Shown in pieces: positions 20,774 through 32,439 of a DNA stretch of 64,000 nt. Source of the stretch: Plantago ovata (taxonomy: Eukaryota > Streptophyta > Magnoliopsida > Lamiales > Plantaginaceae); the NCBI GenBank assembly GCA_028274465.1, contig CM051455.1, forward strand, positions 110,110,261 to 110,174,260. The letters are read 5' to 3'. A program made the position numbers and the translations under genes. The notes beneath the pieces were generated by a model. That model had not been told where the DNA came from. It did no database searches and worked only from the letters and a program-made list of their open reading frames with translations. Position 1 is the stretch's first letter, and each line of letters starts with the position of its first letter.

Positions 20774-21652
20774 ATGGCGAGTATCTCGCTCCGTGCTGTC
20801 TTAGAGAAGCAAATTTTGACCGGACCAAACTTCCTAGATTGGATCAGGAATATACGTTTGGTGCTGAGGTACGAAAAGATTGAGTATGTCTTGGACGAGG
20901 TCATTCCCGTGTGCCCCGAAAATTAGACTGCCGATCAGGTTGCTGCTTGGAATCAAGCCAACAAGGCAAAGTCTGATAAGCATCTTGAGGATGCTAGATC
21001 CGTGCAGTGTATTATGCTGGCGGCAATGAGCAATGAGCTGCAGAGGCAACATGAAAGCATGTTGCCGTATGAGATGCTGAAGCATCTTGAGTCGCTCTTT
21101 AAGACGACAACTAGAAGTGTTGAATTTGATTTGATCAAAGAGATACACAGATGCAAGCTCAGTGAAGGAGGGAACATGTCTGAGCATGTTCTCAAAATGA
21201 TTGGTCTCTTTGAAAAGCTTGCTGATGCCGGCGTTAAGCTAGAGAACAAGATCATGGTGATCTTTGTCCTTCAATCATTGCCGAGTTCGTATTCGCAGTT
21301 CATCATTAACTACACGATGAATGCGAAGGACGTAACACTGCCTGAACTTCATAATCTGTTGAAGACATATGATCAAACTTTTCCTAAGAAGGAAAAGTCG
21401 ATCATGCTTGTTGGGCAACCGTCTAACCCAAACCCGAGAAACAAAGGTGCTAAGGGTAAGGGAAAGTCGGGAGCCAAGGCTAACACTTGGAGTGATAAGC
21501 CTAAGCGTCCGAACTAGAAAAGGAAGTTCAAGAGAAGCGGAACGGTACGCACAGATGAATGTCTTTTCTGTAAGCAGAAAGGACATTGGAAGAAAGATTG
21601 CCCTAAGCTTAGGGCAGATCAAGCTAAGAAGCCACCAACTTCTAGCTCAGGT
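20774..21652 (+). pseudogene. gag: Gag of Angela-like element A, two in-frame stops
   Basis: From ATG 20774 one frame runs through gag into pol. TAG stops lie at 20924-20926 and 21515-21517. It holds the copia gag core (LEKQILTGPNFLDWIRNI, FDLIKEIHRCKLSEGG, IIVFVLQSLP-like IMVIFVLQSLPSSYSQF) and the zinc knuckle [14 protein letters not shown] at 21560-21601. The leader before it is about 1.7 kb, long as in BARE/Angela elements. Both stops could be CAG to TAG changes. Without them this would be one gag-pol frame. Confidence 0.88.
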
Positions 21653-24050
21653 ATGTTTGTTATTGAAATCAACATGACTACTTTTGACTCCAATGGTTGG
21701 GTATTAGATACAGCCTGTGGCTCACACATTTGTAATAATGTGCAGGGGCTAATTGATCACAGGCTAGTCAAGCAAGATGAAATCGACTTGCATGTTGGGA
21801 ACGACAATCCAGTTGAAGCCAAACGCGTTGGAGGCTGCAAGATAGATTTACCTTTGGGACAATGTTTAGAACTTGATAATGTTTATTTTGTTCCATCCAT
21901 TGTCAGAAATATTATTTCCATTCCATTGTTAGACAATATGGGTTTTTCCTTTCGATTTGCGAATAATACTTGTTATTTTTCATTAAATGATCAGTATTAT
22001 GGAAAAGCTCGCTTAGTGAATGGTTTATATATTTTGCAAAGTAGTCTACCTTTATTTCAAATACATAATAATCAACCGTCTTCAAGTAGGAAGAATAATC
22101 CATCTTATCTATGGCATTGTCGGCTAGGCCATATCAATGAAACACGGATTCAAAGACTAAGGAAGTTGGACTACTTAGAACCATTTGATTTTGAATCATA
22201 TGGTACATGCGAATCATGTGTTAAGGGTAAGATGACGAACAAACCTTTTGTTGGACAAGGTGTTCGTGCCACTCGCTGCTTAGAGCTCATACATACCGAT
22301 GTATGTGGACCTTTTAAAGTCCATGCGCGTGGGGGTTATCCTTACTTCGTTACCTTTACTGACGATTTCTCAAGGTATGGATATATTTATCTTATGAAGA
22401 ATAAATCCGAGACCTTTGGGAAATTCAAGGAGTTTAGGAATGAGGTCGAGAATGAATTGAACCTAAGGATAGTCACTCTTCGATCAGATCGAGGAGGTGA
22501 ATACCTTAGTGAAGAATTTATCGACTACTTGAAGGAAAATGGAATTCAATCGCAATGGACTCCTCCTGGAATACCACAGTTAAATGGTGTGTCTGAGAGG
22601 AGGAATCGAACCCTGTTAGACATGGTAAGATCAATGATTGGATTCTACACTCTTCCAAAGTATCTGTGGGGATATGCACTACAAACTGCAATCTACATTC
22701 TGAACCGTGTACCATCTAAATCAGTTGAGAAAACTCCTTATGAGTTATGGAAGGGAAAGAAGCCCTCACTCGGCTATCTTAGACCTTGGGGCTGTCCTGC
22801 GATAGTCAAACTGATGCTCACTGATAAGTTAGATGCCAAGGGTGTCAAAGTATATTTCATAGGCTATCCTCGTCAGACGAGAGGCTATGAATTCTATCAT
22901 GCTGAAGATTACAAGGTGATCGTATCTAGAAACGTCAAGTTTTTAGAAGCTGAATACCTCGAAGAAGAGAGGTTAGATGACATGATAGAACTTGAAGAAA
23001 TTCAAGACTTTGACACGCGCGAACATGAGTTCTCTAAATCTTCTGATTTGGACTCAAGTTCAGTGGGAGCTTTCGAAGCAGACAAGGGTAATGATAGGAC
23101 ACTTGTTGGGCATGTCATAGTCTGTGGGAGTCCTGTGATTAGATCAACAGTTGAAACCACACCAATAGAACCCGTTGTCAACCAACCTGTGCAACAAGTT
23201 GCACAAGAGCAGCCTTTCGCAAGGGAACAGGGTCCCGGGGCGCGACCAGCTGCATCAGTACCCACTGATAATGTTCGTGTTACACGAAGCCAGAAAAGAA
23301 AAGCACCAGAACCAGTCGAGCTCTGTAGGTCGAAGAGGATCCTAAAAGGACCTCAGAAGCAAAGCCTTATGATAGAAGACATCAGTGAACTTGATGTCGG
23401 CTTATCAGATCGGGAAGATCCCGAGACGTACAAAGAGGCAATAATTGATATTGGCTCAGACAAATGGCAAGAGGCCATGGAATTGGAAATGGACTCCATG
23501 TACCAGAACCATGTTTGGAACTTGGTAGACTTGCCCCAAAGGGTTAGACCTATTGGGTGCAAATGGGTCTTTAAACGAAAGACAGATGTCGATGGCAAGG
23601 TACAAACGCACAAAGCTAGGCTTGTGGCGAAAGGCTACACGCAAAGGTATGGCATCGATTACGATGAAACCTTTTCACCGGTAGCAAAATTGAAGTCCAT
23701 TCGAATTCTACTTGCGATAGCTGCCTACTATGAGATCTGGCAGATGGATGTAAAGACTGCCTTCCTCAATGGCAACCTTGAGGAAGAAGTCTATATGGTA
23801 AAGCCGGAAGGTTTTATTAGTAAAACCAGGCCAACTGTTGTATGCAAATTTCAAAGATCCATCTATGGGCTAAAGCAAGCGTCAAGGAGCTGGAATATCC
23901 GCTTTGAGGAGGCTGTCAAATCGTTTGACTTTATCAGAAGCAAGGAAGATCTATGTGTCTACGCTAGGCACAACGACAAGGGAGTCGTTCTCATGATCAT
24001 CTATGTTGATGACATTTTGATCATGGGAAACAATGTCTCTATGCTAGAAA
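21653..24050 (+). pseudogene. pol: Pol of Angela-like element A, truncated in RT
   Basis: The frame is open and continuous with gag. In order: protease [14 protein letters not shown] (residues about 15-28), the pre-integrase zinc region with HCRLGH and CESCVKGK (about 158-200), integrase core D-D-E (HTDVCGPF about 212, RSDRGGEY about 275, [11 protein letters not shown] about 310), hinge, and RT ([11 protein letters not shown] about 702, [10 protein letters not shown] about 743, [10 protein letters not shown] about 782). Catalytic residues look intact. After MLES near 24050 homology stops and LTR-like DNA follows. The rest of RT, all of RNase H and the matching 3' LTR are lost. Confidence 0.92.
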
Positions 24051-24713
24051 GTGCATTTGAACCAATTTAGAATAAAGTTCAAGTGGTAAAAGCCCAAAAG
24101 AAAATGATTGGTAGTAGTGGGTTTCGAACCCATGACCTCCATCTCATTAGCTAGCATACCAGCCGAATGGGCCAGGCCCATGTAAAACATATTATCCGTG
24201 TTACACATATATATCCATCAGATGCGGCTGGACAAAGTATATAGTAAAGTAAAACGTGTTGCTAGGGTTGTGGCTTTGAGCTCTCTTCACCTTTTGGGTT
24301 TCTTCTACACGGTTGTATTCGTTCTAACTCTTTTCTTTTATTCTTTGATTAATTCTCATTTATTGTGATCCTTGAGATTTCTTGTTTTGCTTAATGTAGA
24401 TTTTGAATATGGATTTCCTAGCATCCATGGAGAATTCATCAACGAAGAATTGAACTACGTTTGACTTGATCCTAAGGGTACGTAGGCAGCTTAGAATTGT
24501 TCTGAGTTCAGTCAGAATCTTTAGAAGATCATCAATTGTTCTTTGAAGAACAAATTCATGATTAGATCATTCATTAATGGAAGCTGGAAGCTGGATAACG
24601 GGTAAGTCATTTATATGAAGCATGTTAAATAATCATTCAATCAACGATCCATGTAGGAATTTTTTGAATTCCGCTGCATTAACCTTAGGGGTAATTTACT
24701 ACAATTACTAACA
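24051..24713 (+). repeat. LTR end of a second Angela-like element fused to A
   Basis: The segment ends AATTACTAACA and carries ATTCCGCTGC and TTAGGGGTAA near its end, like the LTR ends at 19092 and 58513. Its body does not match the LTR of A. A box-B-like word, GGTTCGAAACC on the minus strand, lies near 24120. No target copy of the bases before 6062 (CTACC) follows 24713 (AATGC). It is probably the 3' remnant of a different insertion. Confidence 0.6.
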
Positions 24714-25060
24714 AATGCATCGTAACTTCACGTCACCATAGCCTTTTGTAAAACCAGAGCCTCCACCAGCAAACCTTATTGTTGGACCTTTAGACCACCG
24801 TCTATAGTTTATAAGGTTATTCTTGTTGCCCGTCATGTGCTTTCCACAACCATTGTCGAAGTGCCAGATTGCATCGTTTGTCTCCGTGGCTGAAGTCTGC
24901 ACAATCAAGAGCAAACAAGTTAATTATCCAATATTGGATGTCCATTAACATGTTCAAGAATGCGTCCAGTGGAAACCCAAGTCTTAAGTTTTTCAACTTT
25001 GACTTGTTTTCTACTTGCTGAGGAACTAGAAGGTTTTGAGCCAAAAGACTTTTGATTCGT
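24714..25060 (-). pseudogene. Protease region of Sirevirus S2, truncated
   Basis: The frame holds WHFDNGCGKHMTG, then GPTIRFAGGGSGFTKGYGDVKL, the copia protease region. The active site usually reads D-S/T-G; here it is D-N-G. The sequence is cut at 24714. The pre-integrase and integrase core that should follow are missing, and integrase resumes only at 6061. Confidence 0.8.
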
Positions 25061-25065
25061 GTTGA

Positions 25066-27338
25066 TCAAGTCCACTTTCTGATGTGGTGTCTTGCTTGGT
25101 TGACCTTTTTGCTGAACATACTTTTCAGTAAGTTCTTTTCTAGCAAGGTTGCTTCTAGCCCTAGCATTTTGAGTCTTTCAGAACTCTTAGGCTTGATTTT
25201 GTTCATCTCTTTGAAGTATCTTTGCTGACTTTGCTTATACTCGTGAAAAAGTTGACTTTGTTTGGTTTTGAAACCTAGTCCACTTTTCGGAGAATGCTGA
25301 GTTTTCGTGTCAACAACCTTACTTGATTCAGGTTTGTCAGCAAAGGTCTTCTGATTACTTTTAGTAATCTTGCCTTTTGACTTAACAAATTGCTTTTCAG
25401 CAACTTGTTTGGCGGAATGCTTTACAACATCCTTTTTCTTTACAATTTGCTTCTCAGCAACCTGTTTTCCTTTTAAAGTCTTGTTACTTTGAGTAGCAAC
25501 AGCGGGCTTTACGGTCGTAGGTACTTGATTGCATTTTTCAGCAACCTTAGATTGACCAAACTGATAGAGTTCTGGTTGACCACTATCAGTAGCACGTACA
25601 AAGGAAATCGGTGATTTGTCTTTACTCAAGATTATTACGTCATCACCTTCATACGTGGCACCTAAACCTTCTTTCTGAGATGGATCACTCAAGTAAGAGT
25701 TTAGTTCAGTCAGCATATTACTTGCATCAGCATAAGATTTGAAATTGATTTTCATATTTTTCATCTCTTGGATTTCAGCAAGTAACTTTAGAATTGAGGA
25801 CTGATACTCTTCCAATTCTAATGCCATTTGAGAATTCTTCTCTGTATCTTCAGCAATCAACTTCTTAAGACACCTTATTTCAGCATCCTTCTCTTCTGTC
25901 TCTTCTTTCAGCAAGACATACTTTTCAGTAGTCTGCTTGGTCAGAGTTTCAGCAATCTGTAGTCTCTCTTGCTGTTTGCTCAGAGTTTTCTCAAATCTTT
26001 CGATTTCTCCTTGAATCTTGTCAAGGTCAATCTCGTCTTCACTTTCTGAGTCAGATTCAGAGGTAGGATTATTTACCTGACCGGACATGAGGCAGAACTC
26101 GTAGTTTGACACATTTGGATAAGCTTCCATAGCTATTCCACAAACTTCTTTGCCAATCTCTACGTCAAGAGTGGCTTCTTCATCGTCAGTGTCTGAGCTT
26201 TCATCCTCACTGTCTTCGGAGCTAGTATCAATGCACAATGCATCGATTTTTGCTTGAAACTTCTTCTTTTCTTCAGCAATAAAATCTCTTTTGAACTTCT
26301 TCTTCTTTTCAGCAGATTTGCCTTTTAGCAAAGGACAATTTGCTTTGAAGTGTCCAGGCTTTTTGCAGTAAAAGCAGAGATCATTTCCAACTACTGGTTC
26401 TTCTGGTGAGGTTGCTTGCTGAGCTTGCTTGTTCAGCGAGCCGGTCTCATTCTTGTACTTATGGTAGTTGTTACCAAGATGCTTTTTCAGCTTCTCTTTT
26501 GCTTTTCGCCTTTCGAGTTCCTTACTGATGAATTTCTTCATGTTTTTGACAACCAAAGCATTTTCATCAGCATGCTCTTTATCATTCTTCTTTTCAGAAG
26601 ATGACGGCTTTGCAGCAAGAGCAATGTTTTGCTATTTTTCAGCAAACACATTTTCTCTTTGCTTTGTCTCGTAATTGACAGTAGAAAGATGAGAGAACAA
26701 CTCTTTTGGTGTAATATCTGGCATTCCTTGATTGTAATAGAAATTCTGAGTGTGGATCCATTCTTGATTCAGACTTCTGATAATGGTTTTCACCTTCTCA
26801 GAATCTGAGTAAAGATTTCCAACACCCAAGGATTCATCTCACTAACTATAGTTGTGAATCTGAAGTCCAAGTCTTCCAGTGACTCATTGGTACCTTGTTT
26901 AAAGTTCTGGAACTTTAACTTCAGCACTTCGAGTTTGTTTTCCTTGGTTTTGTCAGATCCAGCACAAAGATCTTGAACCATTTTCCAAGCTTCCTTAGTA
27001 GTTTTAGCACCCCACAGTTTGCACTGTATAGTATCCGGAGTTGATCGAATGATGATGTTTCTTGCTTGGCCATCAAGACGGAATCTCTTGGCTTCGTCGG
27101 AAGTCCATTCCTCTCTTGGTTTTGGAACGACAGTATCAACTGGTTCGCCTAAGATAGTTTCCTTTCCAGCTTCTGTGGTTTTGTGAGGAAAACTTCTTTC
27201 AACCTTAGTGATTTTTATAGGTCCATCATTAATGACAGTAACCATCTCATCACTAATGGCCTCAAGATGTAGCATCATGTTGTTTCGCCATTTTTCGTAG
27301 TTTTCCAGCTTCAGCAAGGGAGCATCTCCTAAAGACAT
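25066..27338 (-). pseudogene. gag: Gag of Sirevirus S2
   Basis: The start ATG at 27338 lies about 95 bp after the PBS. The N-terminal gag domain (LENYEKWRNNMMLHLEAIS, WGAKTTKEAWKMVQDLCAG) runs to a frame break near 26825. Then comes SLNQEWIHTQNFYYNQG, a TAG at 26632-26634 and the 496-codon frame 26556-25066. The last has the zinc knuckle CFYCKKPGHFKANCP, an acidic Ser/Asp/Glu stretch, a long coiled coil (about residues 180-290) and a Lys-rich tail. This large coiled-coil gag is typical of Sireviruses. Confidence 0.88.
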
Positions 27339-27430
27339 CCTGTCAGCAAAAGACTACCAAACTGATCAAGTGAGAGTGAATTACGGAAAGCACCTAAGGG
27401 GATCTAGGTTCGTTGCTGAAGGTTAAAGAA

Positions 27431-27448
27431 CCTCCAGCTCTGATATCA
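27431..27448 (-). other. Primer binding site of S2
   Basis: The minus strand reads TGATATCAGAGCTGGAGG two bases after the LTR. It matches the initiator tRNA-Met type site TGGTATCAGAGC with one change. It marks 27451-29026 as the 5' LTR of S2. Confidence 0.8.
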
Positions 27449-27450
27449 CT

Positions 27451-29026
27451 TGTTGGTCCCTTTAAACAACAAGAAAAGACTAGAGGGAGGGGGGGGTGAA
27501 TAGTCTTTTCAGACTTTCGTCGTTTAAAAACTTTCTCAGCAAGTACTTATTACTTTTCAGTAATGAGTTTGCTGATACTTAACTTTCTCAGCAAGCGCAA
27601 GTTACTTCTCAGTAACTAGTTTTGCTGATACTTAAAATCAGAGAGCGGAAGTCTTTGATAGAATAAGTGCTTTGTCAGTAAGTGATAGTTTCAGCAAGTG
27701 AAGTGAGTGACTGTGTACTGATAGATATGCTTTGCTGAAAACTAAATGCAGTAAGTAAATCACACAAACACTTTTATAGTGGTATCTGAGAGTGGCGTAA
27801 TCTCTCAACTAATCCACTTTGTCCTTTCTAGGACATAATCCACTAAGATAAGTTTGAGGTTCCTTAGAACACCTATCTAGAGCGATCCAAACAGAAACAA
27901 AGCACACTTGCTTCGTTTCCAACCTAAATAGAGAACGAAACCTTGTTCTCCACCAAACTTGGGACTTTTAATCAGCAACACTATGCTCGATTAAGTTCCC
28001 CCTGAATATCACGCCTGAAAGGGTGTATTTTCAGTTAGAGAGGTTTGGGATGAGATAACTTAATTATAACTTATTCAGTTACAACAAGTAATCTAAGAAA
28101 CAAAACTTTGAATACTTTGCAGTAAACAAGTTTGATTGTTTCTGGTGTCAAGACTTGTTCTTGTTCGAAAGAAAGAAGGAACACTTAACTAATTTCTTAG
28201 CCGTGTAAGTTCTACTTCTTCACAAGTATCTTTTTCAAGCTTTAAGTCTTGGAACGGATCAATGTCGGTAAAGAGTATTGAAGGGTATGTGAGTTTAAGC
28301 ACAAGTGAGAGTTTGATCACGTTGTTGACACACTTCAACTCTTTGCCGAATGACCTCTATTTATAGTGAAAATAAGGAGCCGTTTGAATTTTAAATTCTA
28401 AGGCTTTTGTTCCTTAAGATGTCACTATCTTGCTTTTGTACTTTCAGCAGCGTCCTTTGTTGTCTTCTAGTCTTCATGTCCTTCGCGTGCATGCTTTGCA
28501 TTTAATGCTCATTTGAATGAAATTCAAACAGTAACATTGGAGCGCAAATACAAGTACTTTCAGCAAGAGGTCGCAAATGTTCATCAGCAAGTGGTCAGTC
28601 TCAGTTTCAGCAAGCACAACCTACTCTGTCGTTTAGATTTTCACTTATGCAATGTTGTTGCTGAAGTTTCCACTTTCTGAGCAACATGTGCCTTTGTAGA
28701 TACCAGTCTTCAGAAATATTCTAGTCTTCAGATCTTCAAAATCTTCAAGTTTCTGAACGGTTCTAAATGCTTCAATAGTTTGTTTGTGTAAACAAAGTAC
28801 ATAATCAGCAAATGCTTCAATAGGTTGTATTTCTTTTCAGAAAACAAGATACATCATAAGCGGTAAAATCAACCTATCTAGCACCTACTCTAAGTCTTCA
28901 GCAAACGTTCCTCTTTTATAATGTCCTTAAAATTCTAAATTCCTATGGACCTTAAGAGTACTAGTTACTGGACTTTCCTCAATTTAGCATGGTTAATTGC
29001 TCATCAAAATTACAAGATTCCTAACA
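27451..29026 (-). repeat. 5' LTR of Sirevirus S2 (1576 bp)
   Basis: On the plus strand it runs from TGTTGGTCCC to GATTCCTAACA and is the reverse complement of 521-2092 with scattered differences. The TATA box is at 28358-28365 (minus). The G run at 27482-27494 corresponds to the C run of S1. The outer flank is the leader of element E, so S2 inserted about 33 bp behind E's PBS. Confidence 0.92.
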
Positions 29027-29058
29027 TAAATAAGATAAACAGAAAAAAGGAGTATAGT

Positions 29059-29076
29059 CCCCCGGCAACGGCGCCA
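29059..29076 (-). other. Primer binding site of Athila-like element E
   Basis: The minus strand reads TGGCGCCGTTGCCGGGGG, 3 bp after the LTR. This is the site usual in Athila-like Ty3/gypsy elements. The internal part of E beyond it is displaced by S2 and lies outside the window or is lost. Confidence 0.85.
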
Positions 29077-29079
29077 ATT

Positions 29080-30270
29080 TGATGAACCGGAATTTGTCAG
29101 ATTCTAATTAATCAAATAAATTTGTATTTAGCCAAAGGCAATTCACAACTACAACGAGAACCGTAGTGTAGCAGTAGAATAACCTCGAGTGTCGATCTAT
29201 AAGGACTATAACTAGCTTTATCTAATCTAACTTAAACTATAAAATCAACAAACGACTTAGCACAGGTTTTTCTTATCAAGATAATGGAAGTTAGTGATAG
29301 TATGATCATTCAAAGCATAGTGGATTAATAATCATGCATGAAGTACTCGATCGTTTTTCATAGTGATCTTTGATCATGAATTGTCCAATGTGTTTCGTTA
29401 TTATTCAACACTACGAAGATAGAGGCTTAGATAGATCAAAGAAATAAAGCAATAACTCAAAGTCTGATTCGCTTTACCGCCATCAGCATAATTATTAACC
29501 CTTCCCTAAGAAATCACATACTATCACCAACGATAGATTTAGCTACTCATAGATGTCATGAAATCAACAGAAATCATAGCAAGGTCGAATGAAAACATGT
29601 TGAAAGATAAATAAATATGAATAGAAAAAAATCTGAGATACAATGTTACCGAAGGTTGTCAATCTCCGAAGAATCGCGATCTCACAAGCTCCAAACCGAT
29701 AAGAAAAAGTATCTCCTATGCTAGGAATTCCCAGAACAGGCTCTGGAGAATTCTTCCCTAAAACTAATGAGAAAGGTATGAAAAAAGGTCTGAGAAAGTA
29801 TGAAAAAACGGAGAAAACTGAGCAACTATATATAGGGGTTCGGATCGTGTGGGGCGAGTCGCCCCACACACCGGACGAATCGCCTGGTGTGGGGCGAACC
29901 GCCCACGTCCCGGGCGAATCGCCCGGGAGGTGCAGTCGGCAAACGACGCGTTTTTGGATTTCTTTTCCTTTTCGGACTCAGTTTTTGCCTTCTAGTGACC
30001 TTTTAGCCTTCAGACTCGACCCCTAGATTTCAAATCCTATCCGGAATCTTCTAGATACTCCAAAAATGTCTCCGGAACACCAATTCTTCGTTCTCTTCAA
30101 TATAATTGCCCGGAAAACCACGTTTTTCACCCAAAACCTGTAAAATGCAAACTAAAGGGAAACATGACACTATTCTAAAAAAATGCACTATAATATAGCT
30201 AAATTAACATAGAGGATAGCTAAATTGGTGAAAAAAGACTCGAATGAAAGTGTAAAATACACGTTCATCA
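29080..30270 (-). repeat. 5' LTR of Athila-like element E (1191 bp)
   Basis: Begins TGATGAACCGG and ends ACGTTCATCA on the plus strand. It matches the solo LTR at 13395-14673 over most of its length. A CTATATATAG box at 29826-29835 has four GC-rich palindromes directly upstream in LTR sense (29851-29928). The TAGAATAGTGTC core is at 30166-30177, 93 bp from the U3 end. The right flank is element U. Confidence 0.88.
29826..29928 (-). promoter_or_regulatory. Core promoter of LTR E with palindrome cluster
   Basis: The TATA box CTATATATAG is followed on the plus strand by GGGGCGAGTCGCCCC (29851-29865), a weaker copy near 29873, GGGGCGAACCGCCC (29891-29904) and the perfect CCCGGGCGAATCGCCCGGG (about 29910-29928). 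In the LTR's own direction these lie within 100 bp upstream of the TATA box, where transcription-factor sites are expected. Confidence 0.6.
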
Positions 30271-30316
30271 CTTCTCCCCGCAAAAATTTCAAATGAAAAG
30301 TGTTGGAGGAGCGGCT

Positions 30317-30620
30317 TGTTGATAACTTCTTTGGAATATAACCTCGGAGGGAGGACACATGCTGTCCTAGCAATTTCTGAAGGATAACTTCTTCGGAATT
30401 TATCCTCGGATGAAGGTCACTTGGTGTCGTAGCAACTTTTGAAGGATAACTTCTTCAAAAGTACATTGGTCATATGAACCTTTGAGCGAAGGCACATCAT
30501 TTGGGAGGACATGAGTCCTAGCAGCTTCTGAGGGAGTAACGTGCCATTGTCGTAGCGACCTTTTTAAAGAGGATATTTGTTATCCTAACATCTTTAGAAG
30601 AAGTATCTTTCCGGGGACAA
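30317..30620. repeat. Degenerate 60-70 bp repeats in U
   Basis: Repeated blocks contain GATAACTTCTT-GGAAT, a CCTCGGA word and GTCCTAGCAA, near 30329, 30391, 30450 and in weaker form to about 30620. They lie where element T has its non-coding end. Short frames through them are not credible genes. Confidence 0.55.
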
Positions 30621-30879
30621 GTCTTTTTCAAGAGCGCACTCGTTGTCCTAACAACCTTTGGAGGAGTATGCTTTCTTTTGGATTGGAAGATAAGTGCTTT
30701 TCGAGGACATAGGTCATTCGCCCCAACTTTTGAAAAACGTTCCGAACATCCAAAATCTTTTGTTCTCATTTTAATTTTCTAAGAACGAAATATTTTTCAT
30801 CTTCCGAAGGATTATTGTCTTGAGGATACATTTTCTCGATAGGACATTCATCCTTTTCACTTGTGAGGTAGGACCTTTT

Positions 30880-31090
30880 CTCTTGGGAGGAAACGTCTTT
30901 CTGGAAGGAACATGGCACTTTTTGTCGGAGGACACTCTCTCTTGGGAGGAAACGTCTTTCTGGAAGGAACATGGCACTTTTTTTCGGAGGATACTCTCTC
31001 TTGGGAGGAAACCTCTTTCTGGAAGGAACATGACACTTTTTGTCGGAGGACACTCTCTCTTGGGAGGACGCCTTCTTTGAAAGGAACATG
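30880..31090. repeat. 59-bp tandem repeat in U (about 3.5 copies)
   Basis: The unit contains CTCTTGGGAGGAAAC, GGAAGGAACATGGCAC and GTCGGAGGA-ACTCT. Copies begin near 30880, 30939, 30998 and 31057. The 59-bp period is not a multiple of three, so all frames shift from copy to copy and a repeated protein is unlikely. Confidence 0.85.
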
Positions 31091-31329
31091 GTGGTAGGAC
31101 TCTTTGCCTCACTTGTGTGTACGACCAAGTGGTCCTCCGCCCTCAAATCTTTCTTCATAAGAATGATGGTCCTTATATTCAACTTGACGCCGAAACATAT
31201 GGCTAAGGTGTTTGTCCTTCCATCGTGTTCCCTTGCAAGACTTTCCAAGGTAAATTATTAAAAGGCCTCCCTTCATTTTTGAGGGTCAACTTGGTAGTCG
31301 GTCTGAAGTACCTTCTCTTATTGCTGGTG

Positions 31330-32260
31330 CATGGGAGGTTCTTGCGAAGTATTGGCAATCATCACATTTTTTTCACATATGATGTTGCATCTTGTCTCAA
31401 AGTTGACCAATAGAAGCCTTGGCGATACACTTTTTGTCCTAGTGCTCGTCCTCCCGAGTGACTTCCATAGCTTCCTCTATGCACTTCGTCCAAGACAGTT
31501 TTTGCTTCCTCTTCGTTGACACATCTTAAGTGTACTCCTTTGAAGGACCATTTGTAGAGATAGTCTCCTTGGATAAAATATTTCAAGGATCTTGCCTTGA
31601 TCTTCCTAGCTTCTACCCGAACTTGGGGGAGCTTTCCATTCAAGATGTAATCTGTAAGTGGATGTATCCAACTTGTCCCTGAGGTTGTTGATATTGAGAA
31701 GATTGGAAGGGCTTTCAATCCTTGGTTCATGAATGAACTTTCAATCCTCATTAAATCACATTTCTTGTGTCTATTCCTTCAGAAGCTGAGGCATATTTAG
31801 ATAGGGCATCAACTCTTTCATTAAGGTCCCTTGAAAACTTCTCAATGTCACATTTTCAAACTTTCTCATTTCCTCTTGGATTTTCATTTCGTAGTTGGAC
31901 AATACATCTTTCTTGGTGTTCCACATTCCATAGATTTGCTTTTCCTCCAATTGAGAATCTGTGTAGATTTTAATCTTTTTCACTTGAATGTCTTTTGCCA
32001 TGCGTAGACTTATCAATATGGCTTCATATTCAGCCTCATTGTTTGACACACTAAAACCGAGTAACAAAATACTTCTAGCTTTCCTCCTCTGGGGCTTCGG
32101 ATATGGATTCCTATCCCCTCATTTGTTCCTGAGGATGATCCATCTACTTCTAATATCCAGACCTCTTCCTGGTCGGATGGTTCTTTGGGAGTTGGAGAGA
32201 CTTTGTTCCTGAGGATGATCCATCTACTTCTAATTTCCAAACGTCTTCCTGGTCGGATGC
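31330..32260 (-). pseudogene. Second RNase H and integrase start of U
   Basis: The second-type RNase H reads VWILEVDGSSSGTNEGIG, then after frame changes VSNNEAEYEAILISLRMAK and IYTDSQLEEKQIYG. The integrase zinc-finger region follows: GDYLYKWSFKGVHLRCV, VHRGSYGSHSGGRALGQKV and QGFYWSTLRQDA. An extra RNase H of this kind before integrase marks the Tat lineage. At least three frame changes and an 80-bp duplication (32122-32281) break it. Homology fades soon after KCDDC near 31360. Confidence 0.8.
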
Positions 32261-32439
32261 TTCTTTGGGAGTTAGAGAGACGGTCTCCTTTCCCTTTAGA
32301 ACTTCCTCAGCATGTAGGATCATCATCCTTGAATCTTGTCCTTTTCTCCTTTGAGCTTTTCCTTCTCTTTATGAAGGTTTTCTCTCAGCGGGACCGATTT
32401 TGGAATTCTACTGCCTTCAAGAAATCTCGGCAAAAACGC

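Noticed and set aside
24100..24180. tRNA-like B box GGTTCGAAACC on the minus strand, possibly a tRNA gene or SINE
   Set aside because: No convincing A box or cloverleaf around it, and no target copies or A-rich tail. It lies in an LTR end; a SINE trace is possible but not supported.
30820..31112. Repeat-containing small proteins on both strands of U
   Set aside because: The 59-bp period shifts the frame at each copy, so a repeated protein is not maintained.
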